A DNA stretch of 64,000 nt, taken from Selaginella moellendorffii (lineage: Eukaryota; Streptophyta; Lycopodiopsida; Selaginellales; Selaginellaceae). Where the stretch lies: positions 1,202,032 to 1,266,031 of the forward strand of contig NW_003314302.1 of NCBI RefSeq assembly GCF_000143415.4, in the 5' to 3' direction. The notes below the pieces were generated by a model. It was not told the origin of the DNA and did no database searches. It worked only from the letters and a program-made list of their open reading frames with translations. How positions within the stretch are numbered: position 1 is the first letter of the stretch; each line of letters begins with the position of its first letter. Of this stretch, positions 23,530 to 33,642 are shown piece after piece. A program made the translations under genes and the position numbers.

Positions 23530-24771
23530 ATGGCAAAGGCAAGGCGGAAACGAACCAAGGCGGAGATGGAACCTCCTCCAGAGCTAGAGCCTCCGGTCGA
23601 ACAAGAGGCTATGGTTGAGGAATCCTTGCATGAGGAGGACTCTAGTGAGGAAACTTCCAAACAGGAGTCCGGTGGTGAGGTTCGGTCGTCCAAAGCTTGA
23701 TTGGACATTCTAGAAGGACAATTAGCACAAACCAATGCCCTGCTAGAGACTCTCATACACAAGTTAAAGTGTGACGAGAAGCGGAAGAAAAAGCGAAAGA
23801 CTGCGGATGCTGGCAGCGCAGAGGGTGCGGACCCTTTGGTAGGGACTGAGGCAGAACTAAACAAGGTCGAACAAACCGAAGTGGAATCAGTCCCTCAGGT
23901 AGTTCCCAAGCACAAACCAAAGCCCCCACCGGTCTTCAAGGGAGTGAATGATTATAAGGTGGTGGAGGATTGGTTTTACAATATGGAGGACTATTTCCGA
24001 GCGTTGCGGTTACCAAGCTCGGAAAAGGTCCCATGTGCAAAACCATACTTGGTAGATAATGCCAAGTCTTGGTGGAGAACGACAGAGGCCAACGAAGGAC
24101 CGGTGGCCACTTGGGAAATGATGAAGGCGAGGATCCGTGCGACTTACATTCCTCCGAATGCTACTCTGCATCTAAGGGACGAGCTAAGTAGGCTGAAGAA
24201 AACCGGAACCATTCAGGAGTATGTAAATGGGTTTATGGCAAAGAGGATACTTGTCATGGATATGGGAGATATGGATGCGTTCCATGCCTTCATATTAGGT
24301 TTGCAAACCTGGGCTCGTGGTGAGGTGATGCGTTGGAACCCAACCAACTACAAGGAAGTGTTGGATGTGGCCATCAAGGTGCATTTCAATGATAACCTGC
24401 GAAAGGGGTACACGATGGGGTTGGGGTCCACGTTTAGCAAAGGGGTCAAACCAAGGGGAACGTATAGCAGAGGGAAATTCAAGAAGAGTTTCTCTAAGAA
24501 TGAGTCCTTGGGGTTCCGGAAAGGCAAATTCGGCGGCCAGCGAGCAAATACGTGGGGGAGTCAAGCAAAAAGAGACACACCTACAGATAAGAAGGTCAAG
24601 TCGTATAGTAGCATGGGAAACAACGTATGCTACAATTGCGGTGAAGTGGGACACTTTTCGAGGGAATGTCCTTACCTGAAGAAAGCTAGAGCCAATATGG
24701 CCATCAAGTCGGGTGAAGTCCAAATTGAGGTATATGATCCAGTCCCTAACTCAAAGTTACTCATTACATGA
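23530..24771 (+). pseudogene. Gag of chromovirus A (capsid and zinc knuckle)
   Basis: The N-terminus is acidic and coiled-coil-like. The retrotransposon gag core follows at about 23930-24370 (YKVVEDWFYNMEDYF, KSWWRTTEA, LSRLKKTGTIQEYV), then a basic stretch and a CCHC zinc knuckle (CYNCGEVGHFSREC, about 24627-24668) that would bind genomic RNA. Stops at 23698 and 24769; the latter is in frame with protease and looks like a mutated Arg codon. Confidence 0.88.
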
Positions 24772-25330
24772 GAAACTTTGGTAGAGAGTCGTTCGCGACA
24801 TCTACTAGCCCTCCGAGGGAAGCTCGGAGGTAGCTTTGTTAAGATCCTTATTGACACGGGTGCTTCAGATAATTTTGTGGCTGCAAACATAGTCTGGCAA
24901 GCCGGACTAATGGTGTAGCGGCTAGGTGAACCAAGGACTATAGAGTTTGTTCAAGGTAGCCAAAGCACCGATGAGGTACTTCGACAAGCAAGAGTCGAAG
25001 TAGGGATATGGAAAATAGACATGGATGTCACCATGTTGGACATGGCGGGATTTGATGTGATCTTCGGAATGGATTGGTTCAATTGGTTCGTGGTAGCCGT
25101 GCATGGACAAGGTAGAAACCTTGTGGTACTAACAAATGCCCAAGGAAGAAGATCTAGGGTGGAGGCCCAGGATCTAAAGGTAGGGCAAAGCAAGGCCAAA
25201 GATTCCCACTTAAACCTGGTTTCCACGAGAGGACAACTCACTAAAGTAACTAAGGCAGTGTTTTTGTGCTTACTCTCGGTGAAGAGTGATAAAAAGACAG
25301 GAATGGAAGAAGTACCTTTAGTGATCTAGC
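24772..25330 (+). pseudogene. Aspartic protease of chromovirus A
   Basis: The retropepsin motif LIDTGASDNFV begins at about 24847, and the second conserved stretch GFDVIFGMDWF is at about 25050. The catalytic Asp is present. Stops at 24916 and 25327. The enzyme would cut gag-pol in the particle. Confidence 0.85.
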
Positions 25331-26000
25331 GGGTGTTAGACCAATTCCAGGATACCATGCCAGAGGAGCTACCAGCGGGGTTGCCCCCCGCACGACTGAT
25401 AGAATATAAGATTGAGCTGGTTGAGGGTGCTGAGGTGGTGGTTCGTCCCCCTTATCATTTGAACGAAAAAGAACTCGAGGAGCTCAAGCACCAACTAAAG
25501 GAGTTGGTGGACAAAGGGTATGTTAGGTTGATCAAGTTGTCGTATGGGGCGCCAGTGTTATTTGTGAAAAAGAAAGATGGATCTATGCGCATGTGCATAG
25601 ACTACCGGTTGCTCAACAAGTATACAAAGAAGAATAAGTACCTTTTGCCAAGGATTGAGGACCTGTTCGATAGGTTGGGAAAGGCAAAATAGTTTTTGAG
25701 GATTGACTTGAGGTCAGGATACTACTAGAACAGGGTAGCAGAGGAAGATGTCGAGAAGACAACCTGTCTAACCAGGTATGGGAGCTTTGAGTTTCTGGTG
25801 ATGCCCTTTGGGCTGTGCAATGCACCGGCAACTTTTTTGGCGTTGATGAACCATATCTTTGTACCCTATTTGGATCACTTTGTGGTTGTCTATATCGATG
25901 ACATCTTGATCTATAGCGAGACACTAGAGGAGCATGCCGAACACTTGGCGAAGGTGTTTGAGAAACTAAGGAACACAAACTATATGCTAAAGAGAGCAAA
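25331..26000 (+). pseudogene. Reverse transcriptase of chromovirus A
   Basis: Motifs in order: [62 protein letters not shown] and the catalytic [10 protein letters not shown] (about 25891). Stops at 25690 and 25726, and a 1-nt deletion near 25980 just before the LYAKESKC-equivalent. The thumb continues to about 26220 in the shifted frame (FLGLCNYYRKFIKHYS). Confidence 0.9.
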
Positions 26001-26229
26001 TGTGACTTTGCTCAACAAGAGGTAAAGTTTCTCAGGCATGTGGTGGGCCAAGACGGACTCAAGGTGGACCCGGAGAAGGTCCAAGCGATCCAGGAATGGG
26101 AGCGACCATCGAATGTACATGAGTTGAGGGCGTTCTTGGGGCTATGCAACTACTACCGAAAGTTTATCAAACACTATTCGAGAGTAGCCCTGCCCTTAAC
26201 GGACCAAACAGGAAAAGGGAAGATGGTAT

Positions 26230-26680
26230 GGACAGCGGAATGCGAAGCGGCATTCATCCACCTCAAAGGGAAGTTGAGGACGGCTCCCATGTTGGCATTA
26301 CCAAACTTTGGTAAGGACTTTGAGGTAGAAATGGATGCTTCAGACTTTGCGCTGGGTGCAGTTTTGAAGCAAGACAACCATCCAGTAGCGTTCTTCTTGA
26401 AGAAGTTGGACAAGGCTCAACAAAAGTGGCCTGCCCACGAGAAGGAATTGTTTGCAGTGGTCAAGGCACTCAAGGAGTGGCGACACTACCTTGGGAGACA
26501 CTTCAAGGTTTACACGAACAATGTAGCAACGAAACACTTTTTGTCACAGCCCGACCTGAGAGGGAAATAGGGTCAGTGGGCCAATGCCTTGGCCGAGTTT
26601 GATTGTGAGATTCTGTACAAGCCCGGGAAGAGCAACATTGTGGCGGATGCGCTAAGTCGAAAAGCGAGCTTGAGGTTGGC
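26230..26680 (+). pseudogene. RNase H of chromovirus A
   Basis: Motifs EMDASDFALGAVL (about 26328), HEKELFAVVKAL and VYTNN (the usual VYTDN with Asp changed to Asn by G to A), ending YKPGKSNIVADALSR. A stop at 26568 replaces a likely Gln. Loss of that Asp should reduce or abolish activity. Confidence 0.85.
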
Positions 26681-27402
26681 GATATCCAGCATAACAGCAA
26701 CCTTTTGGGACGATGTGTGGACAGCATATAAGAACGATGGTCTAGCACAAGAAGTGTTGCTGAGGAATCTAGAGGCACGGGAAGCTCACCAGAGAGGTGA
26801 GCTGCCAACGGAAGAGAAAACGGGCTATGCGGAACGCAACGGACTCATCTATTACAAGCAAACGAGGGTGTATGTTCCAGAAGGGGAACTAAGGAAGGTA
26901 GCCTTAGAAGAGTGTCATGACGGACCTCTTGCGGGACACGGCGGAGTGCCCAAGACGATGGGCTTACTCAAGAGGAAGTACCATTGGCCAGATATGGCTA
27001 AGGAAGTCCAAGACTATGTAAAGACATGTCCAACATGTCAGCAGGTCAAAGCCGTGACTAAGGCTAGTGGGGGCTTGTTGCAAAGCATCCCAATTCCAGA
27101 TCGCCCGTGGAAATGTCTTACAATGGACTTCATCACGGGACTCCCCCCAAGCGAGGGGTTTGATGCGATATTCGTGGTGGTGGACCGATTTTCAAAAATG
27201 GCACATTTCATACCCACCACAACGGAAGTGGATGCGGAAGGTGTGGCGAAGTTGTTCTTCGAACAAGTGGTTCAAGTGCGGGGAAGGCCGGAAGAGATCA
27301 TCTTAGATCGAGATAAGATCTTCACTAGTAGGTTCTGGAGGACTCTCTTGGAACAGTATCGCACCAATTTAAAATTCAGCACAGTCTATCACCCACAGAT
27401 AG

Positions 27403-27449
27403 GTATTGGGTATTAAGTCAAGTTTGATGGCACTAACACTTCTTGACAG
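27403..27449 (+). other. Putative 47-bp spliceosomal intron in the integrase
   Basis: It begins GTATTGGG and ends CTTGACAG, with a CTAAC branch-like site at 27432-27436. It splits the most conserved integrase motif between YHPQI and the Asp of DGQTE, in phase 1. Excision restores the frame and the motif exactly. It contains an in-frame stop if retained. The length fits the short introns of the nearby G6PDH gene. Confidence 0.65.
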
Positions 27450-27867
27450 ACGGACAAACGGAAAGGGTGAATAGGCAGTTGGAGGATTATTTGCGATGCT
27501 ATGTCTCGGGAGACCAGACCGATTGGGTAAGTCATTTGGGACTTGCAGAAATGTGTTATAACAACTCACCACATTCGAGTATCGGGGTGAGTCCATAGGA
27601 AGTCATCAATGGGTGAGCTATTGAAGGTCTTGTGGAACTCGGCGTGCCCGAGTATCATGGAGAGTTACCCGCAGTGGAGGCATTCACGGCGGAAATATTC
27701 AGCATTTGGAATCTAGTGAGGGATTCCTTGGAACGGGCTCAACAAAGGCAAACCAAGTACGCGAACCAGAAGCACCGGGATGTAGAGTTCCAAGCTGGGG
27801 AGAAGGTGTGGCTGAACACCAAGAACCTCAAGCTACCAAGTGGGATCAGACAGAAGTTGACCCAAAG

Positions 27868-27916
27868 GTAAAAATGCATATATTCCTGTAAATGAATTGA
27901 TCTTGAGTTCCTTAAG
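27868..27916 (+). other. Putative 49-bp spliceosomal intron in the integrase C-terminus
   Basis: It begins GTAAAAAT and ends TTCCTTAAG. It is markedly AT-rich against its flanks and holds several stops. Excision joins RQKLTQ to KFAGLYEIE in frame, in phase 2. A TTGAT branch-like site lies about 17 bases before the end. No target duplication is seen that would suggest a transposon instead. Confidence 0.6.
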
Positions 27917-28080
27917 CAAGTTCGCGGGGCTTTACGAGATTGAGGCACGAATCGGTAAAGTGGCTTACCATCTCTGACTTCCTCGAGAGATGGGGAAGAT
28001 GCACCTAGTGTTCCACGTGAATTTACTCAAGCCGTACTTTGAGGATCCGCTTTGCAAGGACCAAGTAAGACCTTTACTTG

Positions 28081-28301
28081 AGGTTATCCAAGGGGAAAAG
28101 GAATACAAAGTCGAGGCCATCCTCAATGCGCGCAAGAGCAAGTGACAAGGACGCAAGGTGAGAGAGTTCCATGTGAAGTGGAAAGGATTTCCACACTGCG
28201 AAGAAACATGGGAACTGGAGGAGAACTTAGCGAATGCGCGAGATCTAGTGGAGGAATTTCTGCAAGGCAGAACTCTATGTACTTATACAAAGTTCAATTA
28301 A
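28081..28301 (+). pseudogene. Chromodomain at the end of pol
   Basis: It reads YKVEAILNARKSK, stop, QGRKVREFHVKWKGF, ETWELEENLANARDLVEEF, the classic chromodomain pattern of chromovirus integrases that is thought to steer insertion to certain chromatin. The stop at about 28143 is one transition from Arg. The frame ends at 28301. Confidence 0.9.
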
Positions 28302-28436
28302 AATATCAATTTGTGAAGTTGAGCAATGGCATATGTTGGGACCCGAAGGCGCGCCGAAGGTAAGCTAATTAGCATGGGTTAGCTAGGTCGACCAGGCATA
28401 GGGCACTACGCCCGACTCCCCATGGGGATGTCAAAT

Positions 28437-28510
28437 CCGTAGACGTATTCTACGGAGGTTGGGTTCGAGTCCCAACCCCCTAGTAAAGCAAGGATGGGTT
28501 CAAGTCCCGA
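28437..28510 (+). other. tRNA-arm-like hairpins before the polypurine tract of A
   Basis: A 7-bp stem with 5-nt loop (28437-28455) is followed by a 6-bp stem with a 7-nt loop TTCGAGT (28458-28476), the shape of a T-arm. GGTTCGAGTCC (28462-28472) matches the Pol III B-box consensus, and a second B-box-like GGTTCAAGTCC lies at 28497-28507. Related pairs are in A' (10537-10582) and A2 (60991-61053). No complete tRNA fold was found. Confidence 0.5.
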
Positions 28511-28689
28511 CCCCATACTAGGGCGTGGTGAGGTGAGGGGTATAGGGACACCTATATTCCGTTGTCATGGGCTCTTGGCCGGGGAGGCTAACTTAGGCAC
28601 ACCGCTAAGTGGGGGGATGCCCCCGGAGACATCGTCAACAAGTCGTAGGATCAAAAGAGATGTTCGATGTGGGCATCAAACTTCTTCTA

Positions 28690-28702
28690 TGGGTGGTGGA
28701 GT
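28690..28702 (+). promoter_or_regulatory. Polypurine tract of chromovirus A
   Basis: tgggtggtggagt directly precedes the LTR start TGTAAGG. The same tract is found in A2 (59527-59541, minus strand) and A' (10342-10357, minus strand). Confidence 0.8.
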
Positions 28703-29834
28703 TGTAAGGAACCGACTCCCCGAGATGTTGTAGGCTAAAGGATCCCCGAAAGCATGACCGAAATGACAAAGTGTTCATCAGATGGGACCGAGTCGAAGAT
28801 CAAGTCCAAGACCGACTTTGAGACCGAGTTCAAGATAGAGTCCGGGATCGAGCCCGAGGCCGAATTGGAGATCGAGTTCGAGACAGTGTCCGAGATCCAA
28901 ATCAGGTCCAAGACCGAGTCCGAGGTTGAGTCCGAAGTCGAGTCCGAGATGGGGTCCGAGATCGAGTTTGAGATCGAGTCCAAGACCGAGTCTGAAGTTG
29001 GGTCCGAGATCGAGTTCGAGATCAAGTCCGAGACCGAGTCCGAATACTAATACGAGTCAAGGGGTGAAAGCCCAAAGCATGTGTCTCCCAGCGGGGGGGG
29101 TGTAGGGGGTTCCAAAAGTATAGTAGGGATAGTGAGGTCCAAGAACTAATCTTGAAGGAACTCTCCAGTGGTGCTTCCAAACCGACTTGAGGTTGAAATT
29201 GGCGCTGATGGGCCTTGGGTGGGAGTGAGCATGGGCTTGGGTGGTGCCGAAGGGGCCACCCAGGGAAGTGCTCAAGAGCAGCTCCCACTCTCGAAATGGA
29301 AACCAATTGCGGTGCTCCCGGCTCATGTGGAGTGGTGCCCCACTTGAGTACCTTGTGGCTCATTGGTTCTCGCCCTTAATAGGGGCTTGGGCCTTCCCTT
29401 CGGGATGGAAGTGGGGGGGTAGAGGTACCCATACCGGGCTGTTAGGCCATAGTATTTCACCCTAATGTCCCGAAGCAAGTGTTGCACCCAAGGCTTGGGA
29501 TTTAGAGGGTCCCATGATCAAGTCTTGTTGTACCAAGGGGTGTTAGGAACTTAAAGGCTTGGTGTGCTTGGCTACTTGTGCTTGCAGAGAGTGTAGCCGA
29601 ACCTTAAGTCCAGTCTAACCCGGGGAGGGGGATTGGGAGGGATTTGGGAATCCGTGGATGGATGGCTAACGCTCCATTGCTCATGTAGTGAGTAGCTGAA
29701 ACCAAGTAGGACTAAGTAGGAGCTGGTACAATAGGCGGGAGCCTTGGCGAGGGAACTTAGCACAAGCCAAGGCAGTGTTAGTCGGATAGACGAAGTAAGC
29801 TGGCAAATTGGAAAGGAAATATTTGTGGCTTACA
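28703..29834 (+). repeat. 3' LTR of chromovirus A
   Basis: 1132 bp, TGTAAGG to cttaca. It carries its own hexamer array (28770-29047) and is followed by cccaa, matching the left target duplication except for one transition. Confidence 0.92.
28770..29047 (+). repeat. Hexamer-based array in the 3' LTR of A
   Basis: Same gagtcc/gagatc units as in the 5' LTR but with a different number and order of units, as expected from slippage or exchange within the array. Confidence 0.85.
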
Positions 29835-30008
29835 CCCAAAAGCAAGCTCACATAATACGGTACAACAAGGTAACCAAACCCATACCCAAGGAACCATTGC
29901 AAAGCCTTTGCACCCAAATGTGTACCCACTTGGATTATTGTTTTCATCTCTGCATATATAATGAGACTAGTTGCCCAATCTCATTAGATAGTACTCACTG
30001 AGACTCAT

Positions 30009-30022
30009 CCTTTGATACGAAA
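30009..30022 (-). promoter_or_regulatory. Primer-binding site of element D
   Basis: On the minus strand TTTCGTATCAAAGG directly follows the 5' LTR end (gcgctaca). It resembles TTTGGTATCAGAG with a few changes. Confidence 0.6.
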
Positions 30023-31192
30023 TGTAGCGCACATGGTTTTTACCCTTTATCCTATGGTGATTTACCATAGGATAACCATGGAATGGAACCTAAACCCTCC
30101 ATATGCCATGTGTCATATGCCATGTGTCAAATGCCATGTGTCTAAAGAACAGTGGTGTGGAACCCAAGTTTCAGGGCCTTGGGCCACTAAACGAAGGAAC
30201 AGTGCCAAACTCCTAAGCATGGAGCCAAGGAGTGACAGAACCAGACCATGGAGCAACTCTAGAGTGTACAGCCTAAGGAGCAAAGGGACAGGAGCATGGA
30301 GCGACTTGGAACAGTCCTAGAGCAACCAACATCCTAATGCCAAGACCAGTATGCAAAATGGAGCCAAACGGAGTCTAGCACTATTTTAGCATACCGGTGG
30401 CCTAACACAAGGGCATAAGTATTCCACCAGTTAGCATGGTGTGGAACTTAGGCTTAGACCCAAGCCAGATGCAAAACAAGGATAGACACACAAACGAGAG
30501 TTAGACTACGCCTCAGGTTGGTCGGCCATGCCCAACCTACCCACTATCCCTACTATACATTTAGAACCCCCCATAGCCCCTCCCCCGCCCCCCACCCCTC
30601 AACCCCCTCCCCCTCTTGAGGAATACACGCTTTGGGCTTTCACCCCAAGCCTCCCTTAGTATTAGGAGTTAGTCTCTAGGACAAGCTCGAAACTTACTAA
30701 ATATGGAATGTTCTTAGATTGCAAATTTGGACACAAGATGAACACCATTGTGTTCAGAACAATCTCTACATTCCGTAGATATGCCAAATGAGCAAATCTA
30801 GACACTTTCCATAAATAGTTTTTGAGACTGAAATGAGACTAACACAAAGGGCATGATAGCGAGGGTGTTTGGCAGATACAGTAAGCTATTATCTAGCAAT
30901 ATTTAGGGACCAAGCTCAATATTGTGGGGGTTCTTGACACTAGCAAGTGCAAGCCAATGACACAAGTTTCTCAAACTATGCCAAGTATGCTCAACAAGAA
31001 ATACATAGGGTTCCTACCTTATGTTTATCCAATTTAAGTGCATGTTCATTGACCAGTTTCTCAACTAGCTCAAGTGGGAATTGATAACGGGTCCAGCAAT
31101 ATCGACCTTCTATTGTCATGGCAGTAAGAAAAGAATATCCTAAAGGACTAGCCGACAAGTAACTTTCGATACCTAAAGTCACATTCACGACA
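30023..31192 (-). repeat. 5' LTR of element D
   Basis: 1170 bp; on the minus strand it starts TGTCGTGAATG and ends GCGCTACA, followed by the primer site. It matches 17339-18376 and, in part, 33643-34227 and 55260-55500. Confidence 0.85.
30991..31188 (-). CDS. 65-codon ORF at the start of the D 5' LTR, function unknown
   Basis: The counterpart of 18175-18372, with the same start and stop. The ATG is a few bases inside the LTR. Unrecognised; may be a chance ORF kept by LTR similarity. Confidence 0.2.
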   Translation of the reverse strand: MNVTLGIESYLSASPLGYSFLTAMTIEGRYCWTRYQFPLELVEKLVNEHALKLDKHKVGTLCISC

Positions 31193-33642
31193 AATATTAA
31201 TTTTTTGAGTCAATTGCTTAGGTGTTTCTGACACCTTGTATTGCACATGTTGTGCAAACTCCACTTCCTCATCTTATGAAGTTTTATATTAGAGGGCACT
31301 ATTATCCCCTCTTTTATCTTATACCACCCTAGGCATTAAGTTCCACTTATTCATAATTTGTGCTAAAGTTGTCCATGACTTGGCTATCTTGTTACTCCAT
31401 TTATTTGAGTTTTCACTTTTTACTAAATTTGAGCATTTGGTAATCCTATCATGGGAAATATATTTCCTTTTTCACAATCCATTAGCATCCACCACACAAT
31501 AATTCTTTATCTAACTTATCATTTGGATTCCTTCCAACAATTTTCAAAGGTTAGTCTTGGTTATTAATCTCTTGCTTTTATCCTTTAATTGTTACACCAA
31601 GCAATATAAAATCACTAACTCTATCCTTAGGGTATTTTTTTGGTTTTTGAGAAAAGGCTATATTTTGCTAAGTCCAAGGGGTGTTCATCCCTATTAAGTC
31701 TCATTAACATTTTCCATTGCAAACACTATTTATAACCTAATTTTATGATCTTCCTATGGATCTTTACTTGGAGACTACTTTCTTAGACTCATAGTACCAT
31801 TATATTGTTATACATCATTTCACCTAAGTGTTTTTCCCACTTAGTCCTCTTGACCAAGTCACACTATACCACTTGTTTAAATCACCACTTTAAACTAAGA
31901 ATTTTGATCTTTAACCTAGCTAGAAGTTTTTCCTTGATTCTAGTGATCCTATATAGATATTATAACAAATTTACTAATAGATACTAGATTTCTCTGACTT
32001 TTGAGTTGTTGACCATGACCGTAGGGCATCTTTCACACTTGGTAGTGCACCCAAATCAGCCCTTCTGAATAAAGGTCTATAACAACCAATATTAGGTGTC
32101 TCCATTTCATTTATCACGTCCTCGGTGCCACTTGCACTAAAGTGTTCAAGTTAAATATATTGACCTTTCACACTAAATATATTAGCCATGCATCATAACT
32201 TTGGGCTATCGTTGTGTGCCCAAGACAATCTCTTTACTAAAAGTTTATGACCACTAAAAATTGTATCCTTATATTCCAAACCATCCTAGTGTATTGGGAC
32301 TCAAACCTAAGCACTAGAGGGTTAAGACTTAAACACAATTTTTGTATATGCATCTACAGATGGCTTCAACTAGGATGCTTAGCATGACTCCTTATGTCAG
32401 TGCACCAACTTATATCCAACAAACATTATAAATCATAGTTTAGGAACCTAGTTCCTCTGAAGTCTTCCAAATCCTTTTGACAAGCTAGTTGACTAACCTA
32501 TGATCATGTATAAACTTCTCTATGTTTGGCCGTATAGGCCACCCTTTTGAAGTCATTACTTTCAATTAGGGTCTTTGTTTCTTTGATTTGAAAATTTTGC
32601 TTAACAAGTCATCTAACCAACATAATATGGTTCTATACATAAACTTGAAAGCTTTGACTCTTGTTCAAAGCCATCTCTTTGAACATACAAAAACTACTTC
32701 CTCAATTTTGATAGTATTGCCTTATAGCAAGCTTCAAGACCACACCACTTTAATTTCATGTATTTCTATGAACCATTTACACTTGTCTTTCTAAATATCA
32801 ACTTATCTAAAATTGTCTTTGGGAATATTTGAAAGGACTCCATCTTTTAGGTTGCTAAGATCTCTCCCTTTGCAAGCTTCTTGATTATTTTATGGTTTAA
32901 TATAGGCAATTTCATACTTTAGACTCCCTATGATACATAGTCACAAATAGCACACTCTTGAGCATATGCTTGATTCCCCACTTTTAGTTTGTATAACCAC
33001 TCTTAGTTATGCCCTTTAATTCTTATAGTTTGGTTCTATCCTTTTATTATTTGCTCTTAGCCTTATACATTCCCTTTAATTATTCTCTTCCAGGCTAGGA
33101 GGGTAGCTTAACACTTTCTACAATACCCTTAACAAGTATTCTTAGGATATATATCAGATGAACCTACTTAATGGCCTAAAAAGTGGTTTCTCATATTCTA
33201 CACACCAAAATTAACATGATTACTCATAAGCCTTCATATACCTGTTGCTAGCAATGCTAAAATCCTTTTGGCTTTATTCACTTAAAATAGACGAACCTAC
33301 CCCATCTTTATCTTTTGTCAACCCTGGACATTAGATAACATTTCTTAATACATTATAACCTAGGGACTTAGACCTTTGGGCCTTATCTACTGCCTTTATA
33401 ATACCAAACACTACTTCTTTGGTATTTTAAAGTGCCTATATATTTCAATGATGGACTTCCCAGGTAATGGATATTTTCTATTATAACACTTAACCCACTA
33501 TATTGCAAAATAAGCACAACATCCCTTAAGGGATGTAACTAACTCCCATATTCCATCAAAAAGTCATAGGAAGTTAAATCTTACTAATCCAAATAATTAC
33601 TCTAAATCTTTACTTAGTTGCCTCATAGTTATGATGTCCTAC
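31193..33642 (-). mobile_element. Old A2-type element, internal region (continuation)
   Basis: It begins with the second aatat of the D target duplication and matches 59855-62335 of the young A2 element in order, with heavy C-to-T and G-to-A decay and AT enrichment. No coding region recognised. It is cut at 33643 by another D LTR. A decayed T-arm-like pair lies near 32285-32345. Confidence 0.75.

Larger units (their letters stand above)
26700..28080 (+). pseudogene. Integrase of chromovirus A with two intron-like inserts
   Basis: The H2C2 zinc finger (HDGPLAGHG... CPTCQQVK, 26917-27045) is followed by the core with MDFITGLP (first Asp), ILDRDKIF (second Asp) and, after the first insert, DGQTERVNRQ (Glu). 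The C-terminal part reads RQTKYANQKHRDVEF and, after the second insert, KFAGLYEIEARIGKVAYHL. The inserts at 27403-27449 and 27868-27916 interrupt otherwise continuous homology. Confidence 0.87.
23530..28301 (+). pseudogene. Gag-pol polyprotein of chromovirus A
   Basis: One reading frame runs from the ATG at 23530 (MAKARRKRTKAEME), interrupted by stops at 23698, 24769, 24916, 25327, 25690, 25726 and 26568 and two more near 27980 and 28143. Most are one transition from Arg, Gln or Trp codons. A 1-nt deletion near 25980 shifts RT. Removing two intron-like inserts (27403-27449 and 27868-27916) keeps the frame open to the final stop at 28301. Gag and pol share one frame, so the family probably makes a single polyprotein. 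Sub-domains are listed separately. Confidence 0.88.
22313..29834 (+). mobile_element. Chromovirus A: nearly full-length Ty3/gypsy LTR retrotransposon with chromodomain
   Basis: LTRs lie at 22313-23470 and 28703-29834, the primer site at 23471-23486, one long gag-pol frame at 23530-28301, and the polypurine tract at 28690-28702. Flanks are ctcaa (22308-22312) and cccaa (29835-29839), a 5-bp duplication with one transition. Domain order gag, protease, RT, RNase H, integrase, chromodomain identifies a chromovirus. At least eight nonsense codons, mostly explained by C-to-T or G-to-A changes, and one frameshift make this copy inactive. Two short intron-like insertions lie in the integrase. It sits inside element D. 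Confidence 0.93.
17339..31192 (-). mobile_element. Non-autonomous LTR element D (LARD-like), minus strand, carrying chromovirus A
   Basis: D is bounded by direct LTRs (17339-18376 and 30023-31192) and flanked by a perfect 5-bp duplication aatat (17334-17338 and 31193-31197). On the minus strand the right LTR is 5', with a primer-like site at about 30009-30022, and a G-rich polypurine tract (18377-18392) precedes the left LTR. The internal region (18377-22312 plus 29835-30022, about 4.1 kb) is AT-rich and shows no gag, protease, RT or integrase. A second copy of it at 36838-39595 shows it was a propagated unit. Chromovirus A inserted at 22313. Long LTRs with a long non-coding core fit a large retrotransposon derivative. 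Confidence 0.8.

Noticed and set aside
27403-27449. Small transposon or target-site insertion in the integrase
   Set aside because: No terminal inverted repeats or flanking duplication; frame and motif are restored only by exact GT-AG removal, so an intron is the better reading.
28437-28510. Genuine tRNA gene
   Set aside because: T-arm and a second hairpin can be drawn, but no acceptor stem, D-arm or A-box with correct spacing was found.
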